Positions 8,851-16,540 of a DNA stretch of 50,944 nt are shown one piece after another. The stretch is taken from positions 1-50,944 of the forward strand of contig NZ_MWLL01000077.1 in assembly GCF_002198675.1 (NCBI RefSeq), written 5' to 3'. The notes below the pieces were generated by a model, which did not search any database, was not told the DNA's origin, and worked only from the letters and a program-made list of their open reading frames with translations. The number at the start of each line of letters is the position of its first letter. Within the stretch, counting starts at the first letter, position 1. The stretch is from Kineosporia sp. R_H_3. GTDB lineage: Bacteria > Actinomycetota > Actinomycetes > Actinomycetales > Kineosporiaceae. Made by a program: the position numbers and the translations under genes.

Positions 8851-9445
8851 GGACGGCGAACCGCTCGTCACCGGTCTGACCGCCCCACAGCGCCGGGTCG
8901 TCGAGCGGCGTGACCGCCGCCTCGTCACGGTGCCGCAGCACGAGCGCCTCGACGTCCGACGCGTGCAGACCGGCACCGGTGTGCCAGAACCCTTCCACGA
9001 GAACGAGTCTGCCACCCGGCGCGAGCAGCCGGATCCAGCGGGTCAGGGCGGAGTCCGGGTCCGGCAGCGCCCAGAGCACGTGCCGGCAGAGGACGACGTC
9101 GTAGCCGCCTGTGGCGAGCAGCGGCGCCGCGGCGTCCCCGACCCGGAACGACGTGACCGCATCGACGCCGGCGTCCGCCGCCTTGCGGACCGCCGCCTCG
9201 ACCATCCGCGGCGAGAGGTCGACACCGTCCACCCGGTGGCCCGCCTGCGCCAGGAGCACCGACAGCGTCCCGGTGCCGCAGCCGAGGTCGGCGACCCGGG
9301 CCGGAGCGGGCGGCAACAGGGTGCCGAGCAGCCCCGCCCACGCCGCCCGGGCGGCCGGGTCGCGCAGCCCGTGGTCGGGCTCGTCGTCGAAGGTGGCCGC
9401 CTCGGCGTCCCAGAGCCGCGCGACGTCGTCCGGTTCCGCAGTCAT
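8837..9445 (-). CDS. Class I SAM-dependent methyltransferase
   Basis: This 202-residue protein has the Rossmann methyltransferase pattern: motif I VADLGCGTGTLS (about 51-62), an acidic residue at the end of strand 2 (VDGVDLS), then DVVLCRHVLWALPDP and LLAPGGRLVLVEGFW for motifs II-III. The substrate is not predictable from the sequence. I use ATG at 9443-9445 rather than an earlier codon, giving an N-terminus MTAEPDDV that fits the family. It converges on the Clp_N gene and overlaps its last 14 bases. Confidence 0.85.
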   Translation of the reverse strand: MTAEPDDVARLWDAEAATFDDEPDHGLRDPAARAAWAGLLGTLLPPAPARVADLGCGTGTLSVLLAQAGHRVDGVDLSPRMVEAAVRKAADAGVDAVTSFRVGDAAAPLLATGGYDVVLCRHVLWALPDPDSALTRWIRLLAPGGRLVLVEGFWHTGAGLHASDVEALVLRHRDEAAVTPLDDPALWGGQTGDERFAVLSLS

Positions 9446-9486
9446 GCCGCCACCCTGTCGCACCGGACCGACACCGGCTCAGCGGG

Positions 9487-9954
9487 TCAGCCCCGTCCGA
9501 GGTCCGCGACGGCCCGGTCGAGCAGCTCGGCCCGGGTACCGTCGACCGTGACGTCCTGCTGGAACAACCGGTCGACGAGCTCCGGCGGGAAGAGCCGCCG
9601 GACGCCCACCGCGTAGGCGGCACCGTCCCCGGGCAGCTCGACCGTGCGCGCCGTCGTGTCGACCCGCACAGGGGCCGACACCCCGGTCACCGGTTCGACG
9701 ACCCCGTCCCTGCGAACGAAGGTCACGCAGTCCGCCCAGACGTAGGCGTAGCGCCCGTCCGCCGACCCGCCGAGCACGTCCACCCCGCAGTAGACCGGCC
9801 CGCCAGTGGTGCCGAACAGGGCCGTGCGCGCCGCCGGGTCCGACTCGAGCAGGTCGCGGACGGCGTCCGCCGGCCACGGCGACGGCGGTACGCCCGGGGA
9901 CGAGCAGGCCGCGAGCGCGAGCAGCACCGCGCCGATCCGTCTCTTCCCGGCCAT
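9487..9954 (-). CDS. Putative lipoprotein of unknown function
   Basis: This 155-residue product begins with a short basic segment MAGKRRIGAVLLA and a lipobox LAAC (Cys at about 17), so it should be exported and lipid-anchored outside the membrane. The mature part has two further Cys residues (YCGVD, ADCVTF) that could form a disulfide. No enzymatic motif was recognised. It stands alone between a methyltransferase and a phosphatase gene in the same direction. Confidence 0.75.
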   Translation of the reverse strand: MAGKRRIGAVLLALAACSSPGVPPSPWPADAVRDLLESDPAARTALFGTTGGPVYCGVDVLGGSADGRYAYVWADCVTFVRRDGVVEPVTGVSAPVRVDTTARTVELPGDGAAYAVGVRRLFPPELVDRLFQQDVTVDGTRAELLDRAVADLGRG

Positions 9955-10017
9955 GCCACCCTCCCGGTCTCTCCACCGCAGGACGCTCAGCGGCCGACCG
10001 ACGTTGCCATCGGGGCG

Positions 10018-10692
10018 TCAGGGCCGGTCCACCACGACCCCGCTGCGCAGGTCGGGCGAGAGGTGCCCGAGGTCGTCGAAGCCGAGGAGGTTCGCGGGCA
10101 CGTCGTCGCGCAGGTGCAGCACCGTCAGCGAGGCGTGCGACGGGTTGAGGCCCATCCAGCGCCAGCGCGGCGCGTCGAGCGCGTGCCGGACGAACCAGCC
10201 GACGACGAAGGCGTGCGTCACGAGCACGAGCCGTAGCGGTGCGCCCGGCGGCCGGTCGGCACCCGGCCGGTCGCCGAGCAGCAGCGACACCGTCCGCGCC
10301 GCGCCGCCCGCCGAGAACGCGGCCACGGCGGCGTCGAGGGCCACGCCGTCCGGGTCGACCTCGTCGCCGCCCGCGGCGGTCGCCGAGGCGACGAACCGGC
10401 GGTACGGCTCGGGCGCCTGCGTGACGTCCCGCGGCAGCGGCGTCCGGTCGTCGAGATGCGCCGTCTCCGCGACCGCGGTGCAGCCGGCCGCCGCGGCGAC
10501 CCGCTCCGCCGTCTCCCGGGCGCGGACGAGCGGGCCGTGCAGGACGGCGTCCACGCGCCGGTCTCGCAGCCGCGCACCGAGCGCGTCGGCCTGCGCCCGG
10601 CCGCGGGCCGACAGCCCGGCCGACGGCTCCTCGGAGTCGCTCGCGTACCCCGGTTCGGCGTGCCGGACAACGTGGAGCAGCACCTCGGTCAT
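10018..10692 (-). CDS. Histidine phosphatase family protein (short form)
   Basis: The 224-residue product has the catalytic RHA variant of the RHG motif near its start (VVRHAEPGY, His at 11), an Arg in VRARETAERV, and the second catalytic His in VTHAFVVGWF. This is the ordinary compact form of the superfamily, unlike the 351-residue protein in the dioxygenase operon. Substrate is unknown; members range from sugar phosphatases to SixA-like enzymes. Nothing in its context ties it to aromatic catabolism. Confidence 0.85.
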   Translation of the reverse strand: MTEVLLHVVRHAEPGYASDSEEPSAGLSARGRAQADALGARLRDRRVDAVLHGPLVRARETAERVAAAAGCTAVAETAHLDDRTPLPRDVTQAPEPYRRFVASATAAGGDEVDPDGVALDAAVAAFSAGGAARTVSLLLGDRPGADRPPGAPLRLVLVTHAFVVGWFVRHALDAPRWRWMGLNPSHASLTVLHLRDDVPANLLGFDDLGHLSPDLRSGVVVDRP

Positions 10693-10810
10693 CCCCCGAC
10701 CCTGCCCTACCCGGCGGCCGACGTCGCGGGGTTTGGGCCCTCACGGCCGGGGCACGGTCACCGGGAAGGACGCCACGGACCGACTCCGCAGCACCAGGAA
10801 GGGACGCGAC

Positions 10811-11008
10811 ATGCAGATCCCTAAGGACCAGATCCTCAAGTACCTCGAGCAGCAGGGTCAGGGCAGCACGGCGAGCCGGGCGCAGAACGAGCTGCCCGAC
10901 CAGGTCGACACCGAGCAGCACGGCGACCTGCTCGCCAACCTCGGCATCGACGTCGGCAGCATCATGAACGCCGGTGGCGGCGGCCTGCGCGGCAAGCTCG
11001 GGCTCTGA
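10811..11008 (+). CDS. Small conserved-looking protein, 65 residues
   Basis: ATG 10811 is preceded by CAGGAAGG and encodes a 65-residue soluble protein, starting MQIPKDQILKYLEQQG and ending in a Gly-rich stretch and GKLGL. It contains many Gln, Asp and Glu and has no membrane segment. The pattern resembles small actinobacterial proteins of unknown function. It is monocistronic: a strong hairpin terminator follows at 11024. Confidence 0.75.
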   Translation: MQIPKDQILKYLEQQGQGSTASRAQNELPDQVDTEQHGDLLANLGIDVGSIMNAGGGGLRGKLGL

Positions 11009-11023
11009 CCCTACGCACCACCC

Positions 11024-11063
11024 GCGACGACGGGGGTCACCTCGCGGTGGCCCCCGTCGTCGC
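11024..11063. terminator. Hairpin terminator after the 65-residue protein
   Basis: Arms at 11024-11041 and 11046-11063 pair over 18 bp with one mismatch around a TCGC loop. It isolates the small gene from the sigma-factor operon that follows. Confidence 0.8.
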
Positions 11064-11089
11064 ACGTCGGGCCGTCCCCGGCGGGCAGA

Positions 11090-11118
11090 TGCAACCCTTT
11101 CCCGGTCCCACCCGCTCA
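11090..11118 (+). promoter_or_regulatory. Probable ECF-type promoter of the sigma/sensor operon
   Basis: TGCAACCCT at 11090-11098 and ACCCGCTCA at 11110-11118 recur with identical spacing at 12784-12812, in front of the GH16 gene. GCAACC-type -35 boxes are typical of ECF sigma factors. The copy here would give autoregulation of the sigma gene, whose start lies about 15 bp downstream. Confidence 0.7.
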
Positions 11119-11132
11119 CAGTGGGACGGGAG

Positions 11133-11720
11133 GTGGTCCGTCTGGACAGCGACGTCGCCGAGGCGTTCGACGCCTACGTGCGCGCCCGCGGCCAGCGGCT
11201 GCTGCGGACGGCGTACCTGCTCACCGGCGGCGACCGGCTGCTCGCCGAGGACCTCGTCCAGAACGCGCTGGCGTCCGCCCTCGTCTCCTGGCGGCGCCTG
11301 CGGGACGTCACGGACATGGACGCCTACATGCACACCGCCCTGGTGCATGCGCGCAGCCGCTGGTGGAGCCGGCGCTGGCACGGCGAGGTGCCCTCGGACC
11401 GGGTGCCCGACACCGCGACGCCGAGCGAGACCGACCAGGTCGACGGCACCACCGACATCGTCGCCGCCCTGCGCGAGCTCCCGCCGCGGCAGCGTGCCGC
11501 CGTCGTCCTGCGGTATTTCGAGGACCTCACCGAGGTGCAGACGGCCGCCGTGCTCGGCTGCTCCGTCGGCACCGTGAAGAGCCAGACGGCCCGAGGGCTC
11601 GACAAGCTGCGCGTCGCGCTCGGGCCCGGCGCCGGCTCGGGCGGCCCGGGCGGCCCGGGCGGCGATCTTCCGGGGCAATGCCCGCCCGCACCCGCAGCGC
11701 CCTCGAGGAGGAGACCGTGA
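11133..11720 (+). CDS. SigE-family (ECF) RNA polymerase sigma factor
   Basis: The 195-residue product has sigma region 2 (about 8-75, FDAYVRARGQRLLRTAYLLTG and AEDLVQNAL) and region 4 (about 105-160, LPPRQRAAVVLRYFEDL then LGCSVGTVKSQTARGLDKLR), followed by a Gly/Pro-rich tail. It should direct RNA polymerase to promoters such as the one just upstream and the copy at 12784. The start is uncertain: GTG 11133 is used because GTG 11121 probably lies before the transcription start. The stop overlaps the start of the membrane sensor gene (GTGA), typical of sigma and anti-sigma pairs. Confidence 0.9.
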   Translation: MVRLDSDVAEAFDAYVRARGQRLLRTAYLLTGGDRLLAEDLVQNALASALVSWRRLRDVTDMDAYMHTALVHARSRWWSRRWHGEVPSDRVPDTATPSETDQVDGTTDIVAALRELPPRQRAAVVLRYFEDLTEVQTAAVLGCSVGTVKSQTARGLDKLRVALGPGAGSGGPGGPGGDLPGQCPPAPAAPSRRRP

Positions 11721-12763
11721 CCCGACCCGACCAGGTCGAGCCCGCCGTCCGGAAAGCCCTCGAGGACGCTGTCGCCCACCTGCCCCCGGTGCCCGGCCTC
11801 GTCGAGGGGATGCACGTCCGCGCGGCGCGGATCCGACGCAGGCGGCGCACGGTGGGCGCGGCCGTGGCGGTCGCCGTGGTGGTCGGCGGCGTCGGCGGTC
11901 TGCTGCCGCGATGGGGCGGCACCGGCACGCCGCCGGACGTCCCACCGGCCGGGTCGTCGCAGTCGGCCGCTCCGGCACCGGCCACCCGGACCCCGGCGCA
12001 GGGCACCGGCGCCCCGGTCCCGTCCGGCCCGCCGACGTCCGGCCCGAGCACCCCGGGGACGCCGTCCGGTCGGTCCGAGGCACCGCTCCCCCGCCCCGCA
12101 GCGACCTCGTCGGGGACGTCGGCCGGCACCTGGTCCCGGCGCACCCCGGAGCTCGACGAGACGTTCGCCGCGGGGCCGCTCGACCGGCGCCGGTGGACGC
12201 CGTACGTCGGCTCCTCGGCCCCGGTCACCGACTGGATGCCGGACGCTGTGACGGTCTCCGCGGGCACGCTCCGGATCTCCGTCGAGCCGGTGCTGCCGCG
12301 GGTGCGTGCGGGCGGGGTCAAGGCGGTCGCGGAGCACCGGACCGGCCGCTGGGAGGTCCGCTGGCGGATGAGCGCGGGCGCCGGAGCGATCGCCCAGCTC
12401 GACCTGCTCGGAGACGGCCCGGACGGCGTGAGTCACGCCGCGACGCTCGACCCGAGCCGGCGCACGCTGACCGTGCAGGACCTCGTCCACGGCACCCAGA
12501 CCCGGGTCAGCGTGGACGGCCGTGACTACCACAGCCTCGCCGTCGAGACCTCGCCCCGCGGCGTGCGCTGGCTGCTCGACGGCGTCGTCGTCGACGACCG
12601 GCCGGGCACCGCGCCGCGCAGGCCGCTGCGGCTGGCGCTGCAGGCGTTCGTCTCCGAGCCGGCGTGCGCGGCGCAGCCGCCCGCAGCGGGCTGCCCGGGC
12701 CCGTCGACGTCCGGTGCCGTCCTCGAGGTCGACCGCGTCCGCTTCTGGGAGTACCGGCCCTGA
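11717..12763 (+). CDS. Membrane protein with inactive GH16-like ectodomain, probable anti-sigma sensor
   Basis: This 348-residue protein has a short cytoplasmic part (1-45, ending in an Arg cluster), one membrane helix (about 46-63), a Pro/Ser/Thr linker (about 66-150) and a GH16-like jelly-roll domain (about 155-348). In active GH16 enzymes the strand bearing the acids reads ExDxxE. The aligned stretch here is Q227-L-D229-L-L-G232, so both catalytic Glu residues are lost. The gene is coupled to the sigma gene by a GTGA overlap with GAGGAGGAG upstream. An inactive enzyme domain outside the cell and a short cytoplasmic tail next to a sigma factor suggest a polysaccharide-sensing anti-sigma factor, similar in logic to RsgI proteins. 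Function is inferred. Confidence 0.8.
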   Translation: MTRPDQVEPAVRKALEDAVAHLPPVPGLVEGMHVRAARIRRRRRTVGAAVAVAVVVGGVGGLLPRWGGTGTPPDVPPAGSSQSAAPAPATRTPAQGTGAPVPSGPPTSGPSTPGTPSGRSEAPLPRPAATSSGTSAGTWSRRTPELDETFAAGPLDRRRWTPYVGSSAPVTDWMPDAVTVSAGTLRISVEPVLPRVRAGGVKAVAEHRTGRWEVRWRMSAGAGAIAQLDLLGDGPDGVSHAATLDPSRRTLTVQDLVHGTQTRVSVDGRDYHSLAVETSPRGVRWLLDGVVVDDRPGTAPRRPLRLALQAFVSEPACAAQPPAAGCPGPSTSGAVLEVDRVRFWEYRP

Positions 12764-12783
12764 CCCACCCGTGGCCCGCCCGG

Positions 12784-12812
12784 TGCAACCCTCCGCGGCC
12801 GCCACCCGCTCA
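12784..12812 (+). promoter_or_regulatory. Probable ECF-type promoter of the GH16 gene
   Basis: TGCAACCCT at 12784-12792 and ACCCGCTCA at 12804-12812 match the site before the sigma gene at both ends with the same 11-base interval, while the interval itself differs. This argues for recognition by the same sigma factor. The GTG start of the gene follows at 12869 with its own AGGAGG. Confidence 0.7.
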
Positions 12813-12868
12813 TGTCTGCCGAACGAGCGCGCGCCACGGGGGTGCGCGCCCGCATCAGGAGGCAACGC

Positions 12869-14320
12869 GTGACGACACGACGCACTCGAGGACGACGGCA
12901 GCGACGGACCGCAGCCCTCGTCACCACCCTGATCGCCACCGCGGGGACCGTCGTCGCGGTGACCTGGTCCGGCGCCGCCACGGCCGCCGGACCTGCAGCC
13001 GCTCTCTCGGAGGACTTCCACCCCGCGGGCATGGTGCTGAAGTTCGGTGACGAGTTCGACGGGACGACGCTCGACCGCGGCCGGTGGTGCACGCGCTACC
13101 AGTACGGCGGCGGTGTCGCGCTGCAGCCCGGGTACGCCGACGCCTCGTGCACCCCCGGCGGCTCCGGGACGCTCGACTTCCTCAACGACGAGCAGCAGCG
13201 CTACCGCGACGTGACCACCACCGGCGAGCCGCTGCACGTCGTCCGCGACGGGGTCCTCTCGCTGCGCGCGACCCGGACCGGCAAGGACTCGTACGCCGCG
13301 TACGAGGCGGCCATGCTGCGCAGCAAGACGGAGTTCGTCCCGGCGGCCGGCGAGCGGCTCTACCTCACCGCTCGCGTCCGCCTGCCCGACGTGCAGGGCA
13401 CCTGGCCCGCGTTCTGGCTCGCGCCCGGCGTCCGCAACGGCACCGCGCAGTGGCCGCCGGAGATCGACATCCTCGAAGGTCCGCTCAACCGGGTCGAGGA
13501 CCGCGACACGATGCTGCACCTCGCGGCGCACGGCAACGCCGGGGGTTCCACGACCTTCCGGGCCGCCTCCTACGACAGCAACGGGAACTACGTCGCGCCG
13601 TCGAGCCTGCGCGGGCGCTGGGTCGAGGTCGGGCTGGAGTGGACGGGGACCTCGGCCTGCTGGTTCGTCGACGGCACGAAGATCCTCTGCCGGGGGTCGT
13701 CCTGGACCGACGACGCCGGGAAGCCGGCGAACCCGTCCCCGATCCTGCTCAACCTCGCGGTCGGCGGCGGCTGGGCAGGGCGTCACGGGATCGAGAACAA
13801 CCGCTTCCCGGCGTCCTTCGACCTCGACCACGTCCGGGTCTGGACCTCGGCCGTGGCCACCGCACCGGCGCCGACCGTGCCCCCGACGCAGCCTGCGCCG
13901 CCCGCACCGACGCCGTCCGCGCCTCCGCCGCTGCCTGCGCCCGCCACATCAGGGCCGCTGCGCAGCGTGGCCAGCGGCCGCTGCCTGACGGCGCACTCCG
14001 TGGGCCGGTCCGCGACGATCGAGGACTGCTCGGGATCCGGCCGGCAGTCGTGGACCCTCTCGGCCACGGGCGAGCTGCGGTCGGGCGACCGGTGCCTCGC
14101 CGCGTGGTCCGGAAGCACCCGCAACGGGACCCGGGTCGTCACCGTGCCGTGCACCGGGCGGCAGAGCCAGCGCTGGACGATGCGGCCCGACGGGACGATC
14201 AGGGGCGCGGCGTCGGGGCGGTGCCTCGACGTCAGCGGCGACGTGCGCACCGCCGGCACCCGGACGGTCCTCTGGGACTGCCACGGCGGCGCGAACCAGC
14301 GCTGGAAGGCTTCTGCCTGA
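12869..14320 (+). CDS. Secreted GH16 beta-glucanase with ricin-type lectin domain
   Basis: The 483-residue product starts with a twin-Arg-rich basic segment and hydrophobic stretch with an Ala-x-Ala cleavage region (about 1-40), so it is exported. A GH16 domain follows (about 50-330) with intact catalytic acids E198-I-D200-I-L-E203. A Pro/Thr/Ala linker (about 332-362) leads to a beta-trefoil lectin domain (CBM13, about 363-483) with three Q-x-W type repeats (RQSW, QRW, QRW). It probably hydrolyses beta-1,3- or mixed-linkage glucans such as fungal or plant walls. GTG 12869 has AGGAGG 6 bases upstream; an earlier ATG at 12811 falls in the promoter. Confidence 0.9.
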   Translation: MTTRRTRGRRQRRTAALVTTLIATAGTVVAVTWSGAATAAGPAAALSEDFHPAGMVLKFGDEFDGTTLDRGRWCTRYQYGGGVALQPGYADASCTPGGSGTLDFLNDEQQRYRDVTTTGEPLHVVRDGVLSLRATRTGKDSYAAYEAAMLRSKTEFVPAAGERLYLTARVRLPDVQGTWPAFWLAPGVRNGTAQWPPEIDILEGPLNRVEDRDTMLHLAAHGNAGGSTTFRAASYDSNGNYVAPSSLRGRWVEVGLEWTGTSACWFVDGTKILCRGSSWTDDAGKPANPSPILLNLAVGGGWAGRHGIENNRFPASFDLDHVRVWTSAVATAPAPTVPPTQPAPPAPTPSAPPPLPAPATSGPLRSVASGRCLTAHSVGRSATIEDCSGSGRQSWTLSATGELRSGDRCLAAWSGSTRNGTRVVTVPCTGRQSQRWTMRPDGTIRGAASGRCLDVSGDVRTAGTRTVLWDCHGGANQRWKASA

Positions 14321-14354
14321 TCGTGTCCCGGGGGCCCTGAGGCCGGACGGACGA

Positions 14355-14387
14355 CGTGGAGGTCACCCCGCGCGGGTGACCTCCACG
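14355..14387. terminator. Bidirectional hairpin between convergent genes
   Basis: Arms 14355-14368 and 14374-14387 pair perfectly over 14 bp around a CGCGC loop. It serves the GH16 gene from the left and contains the stop codon of the leftward hydratase gene. Confidence 0.75.
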
Positions 14388-15190
14388 CGCACGTCCGGGC
14401 CGCCGCCCGGCGCCGAGAACTCCGCGGCGACGACGGACCCGGCCGCGAGCACGTGCGCGGCCGTGAGACCCCCGGTGATGACGACATCCCCGGCGGCGAG
14501 CGCCAGTCCGGTCCGCGGGCCGACCTGCTCGGCGAGCCAGCCGACCCCGGCCGCCGGGTGGCCGCTCGCCGCGGCACCGGTCGACGTGGCGACCTCCTCG
14601 TCGTCGACGAGCAGCCGGACGCCGATCGCGGGCAGGTCGTCGAACGGCAGCGCCGGGCCGAGCACGACCCAGGCGGCCGAGGAGCCGTCCGCGGTGTTGT
14701 CCTCGATCCGGAACCGGTACCCGGCCCACACCGAGTCGACGACCTCGAGCGCCGCGAACGCGCCGTCGCACGCGGCGAGCACCTCGTCGACGCCGCTGCC
14801 GGCCGGCACCGGGCGCGCGAGCCGCAGGGCGATCTCGGGCTCGACCCGGGGTTGCAGGGCGGACGGCGGCACGACGCCGCGGCCGGCGGACCCCGGCTGC
14901 GTGAGGAGCATCGTGTCGGTGAGCGGGCCGAGGTTGGGCTGGTCGATCCCCATCTGGGCGCGCATGGCGAGCGAGGTGTAGCCGAGCTTCCAGCCGACGA
15001 CGCGCTCGCCGCGGGCCAGCCGCAGCGCCGTCACCTCGCGCTGGACGGCGTAGGCGTCGTCGAGCGAGAGCGGACCGGCGTCGGTGAGCGGGACGTCGAG
15101 CACGGCGCCGCTCAGCCGGGCCGCGACGAGCTGCCGGGCGACGTCGCCCGGCACGAGGGGTTCGGGCCGCACGTCAGGCATACCGGTCAT
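14363..15190 (-). CDS. 2-oxopent-4-enoate hydratase / 4-oxalocrotonate decarboxylase family
   Basis: This 275-residue protein belongs to the family shared by DmpE/MhpD hydratases and DmpH decarboxylases. It has VGWKLGYTS, the metal-binding E-P-E in PRVEPEIAL, and LEVVDS with a nearby RIEDNTADGSS. It matches neither the hydratase at 45807 nor the decarboxylase at 48757 fully, so the reaction is left open. The dioxygenase operon at 890-8074 lacks both activities, so this lone gene could complement it. ATG 15190 is chosen with GGAG 7 bases upstream; 15181 is also possible. Confidence 0.82.
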   Translation of the reverse strand: MTGMPDVRPEPLVPGDVARQLVAARLSGAVLDVPLTDAGPLSLDDAYAVQREVTALRLARGERVVGWKLGYTSLAMRAQMGIDQPNLGPLTDTMLLTQPGSAGRGVVPPSALQPRVEPEIALRLARPVPAGSGVDEVLAACDGAFAALEVVDSVWAGYRFRIEDNTADGSSAAWVVLGPALPFDDLPAIGVRLLVDDEEVATSTGAAASGHPAAGVGWLAEQVGPRTGLALAAGDVVITGGLTAAHVLAAGSVVAAEFSAPGGGPDVRVEVTRAG

Positions 15191-15289
15191 CATCCGGCTC
15201 CGGCGGCACGCGACAATGTTTGCGTCCCGCCCAGCGGCACACCGCTGGGACGGCCTGCCGCGCACCGCACCAGGGAGACCACGAGCACC

Positions 15290-16219
15290 ATGACGGACGA
15301 CGAGAACGGCCCGGACCGCTCGGCCCCGCCGGCGCCGCCGCAGACCTGGCCCGTGCAGCCGCCCGCGTGGGGCACCCCGCCGGCCTCCCCGGGGCCTGTG
15401 GCCGACCCGGCGCCGCCGGCCCAGCCGGCCCAGCCGGCCCCGCCGCCCGCTCCGGAGTGGGCGTACGCCGCACCCCCGTCGGCGTGGCAGTCCGCACCGC
15501 CGCCGGCTCCCCCGGGCCAGCTGCCGCCGTGGGGCGCACCGGTCGGCGCACCCCAGGGCCCCTCGACCGCGCGCACGGTCGGGATCATCCTCGGCGTCAC
15601 CGCCGCGCTCGTCGTCGCCGTGGTCGCCGCCGCGCTCGTGCTGTGGCGCCCGTGGGACGGCGTCACGCCGGTCGCGGACCCCGGCCCGCGGCCGAGCATC
15701 ACCGGCGAGGCGCCGACCCCGCTGCCGGATCCCGACGGCGGTGCCACCCCGGCACCGGTCCCGACCGAGCCCGCGCTGCCGCCGCAGGCGCTGGAGAGCG
15801 CGGCGGCCAAGGCCTACGTGAAGCGGGCCAACGCATACTGCCGCGCGACGACCGACCCCGCGCTGAAGAAGGCGTTCGCCTACGCGGACAGCGACCCGGA
15901 AAGGTTCCTCACCGAGGCCGCCCGGATCAACCGCGAGCTCGACACGTACCTGCGCAAGGACGTCCCCGACGAGATCTCCGACAACGTCGCCGGGATCACG
16001 AAGGACTGGGACACGTTCGCCGCGGAGTACGAGAAGGGTGCGAAGGCGTACGTCGCCGGCGACCTCGAGACGGCCGGGCAGCGGCTCGCGGCGGGCGAGG
16101 CGGCCAACCGGGACGGCAACGCGAAGGCGCGGCAGATCGGCCTGTCCGACTGCGCCGACGCGGGCGGTCTGGGCGGCGGCCCGGCCGGTGGCGGCGCCTC
16201 GCCGGGCGTCACCGCCTGA
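15290..16219 (+). CDS. Proline-rich membrane-anchored protein
   Basis: This 309-residue protein has a Pro/Ala-rich, probably disordered cytoplasmic part (1-92), a single membrane helix (about 95-118, VGIILGVTAALVVAVVAA) and an extracellular helical region (about 155-290) followed by a Gly-rich tail. Two Cys residues in the outer part could bond. I recognise no enzymatic domain. The layout is common among actinobacterial envelope proteins of unknown role. It is divergent from the hydratase gene and converges on the zinc-ribbon gene. Confidence 0.78.
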   Translation: MTDDENGPDRSAPPAPPQTWPVQPPAWGTPPASPGPVADPAPPAQPAQPAPPPAPEWAYAAPPSAWQSAPPPAPPGQLPPWGAPVGAPQGPSTARTVGIILGVTAALVVAVVAAALVLWRPWDGVTPVADPGPRPSITGEAPTPLPDPDGGATPAPVPTEPALPPQALESAAAKAYVKRANAYCRATTDPALKKAFAYADSDPERFLTEAARINRELDTYLRKDVPDEISDNVAGITKDWDTFAAEYEKGAKAYVAGDLETAGQRLAAGEAANRDGNAKARQIGLSDCADAGGLGGGPAGGGASPGVTA

Positions 16220-16253
16220 CCGGACGCCGGCCCGGCGCGGCCCGACCGGTCAG
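16216..16253. terminator. Possible bidirectional terminator between convergent genes
   Basis: CTGACCGG (16216-16223) and CCGGTCAG (16246-16253) are perfect arms, and an inner CGCCG/CGGCG pair closes the loop. The stop codons of both convergent genes lie in the arms. Confidence 0.5.
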
Positions 16254-16540
16254 TGCTCCGGTTCGTGCCCGATGACGCGGGCCGCGAGGACGACGTCCCC
16301 GGACCACCCGCACGCACCGCAGAAGCACACGAAGACCCGGTCGGCACCGGTCCAGTACTCGGTGACGATGCCGTGCCCGCCGTCGGCGATCGAGAGCGCC
16401 GCGGCGCACCCGGGGCAGAACCTCGGCGCGTCGCGGCGGTGCGCCGCGACGTCCTGGGGGTACCGGCCGCGGCCGGTGTCGCCGCCCACCCCGGGGCCCG
16501 GGGCGGACGACGGCACCGACCGGTCGGACAGAGCCGTCAT
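16250..16540 (-). CDS. Small zinc-ribbon protein coupled to the Rieske oxygenase
   Basis: This 96-residue protein has a disordered N-terminus and a compact C-terminal half with C42-P-G-C45 and C74-G-A-C77 (plus C72), a zinc-ribbon or rubredoxin-like arrangement. Its ATG overlaps the Rieske stop (ATGA), so the two are made together. It may bind zinc as an accessory or assembly factor. Rubredoxin-like electron transfer is conceivable, but the spacing of the Cys pairs and the sequence around them are not those of a true rubredoxin. No close homologue came to mind. Confidence 0.75.
   Translation of the reverse strand: MTALSDRSVPSSAPGPGVGGDTGRGRYPQDVAAHRRDAPRFCPGCAAALSIADGGHGIVTEYWTGADRVFVCFCGACGWSGDVVLAARVIGHEPEH

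Noticed and set aside
12811-12868. Earlier ATG as start of the GH16 glucanase
   Set aside because: It lies on the -10 part of the promoter motif, while GTG 12869 has AGGAGG at 6-bp spacing and begins a proper signal peptide.
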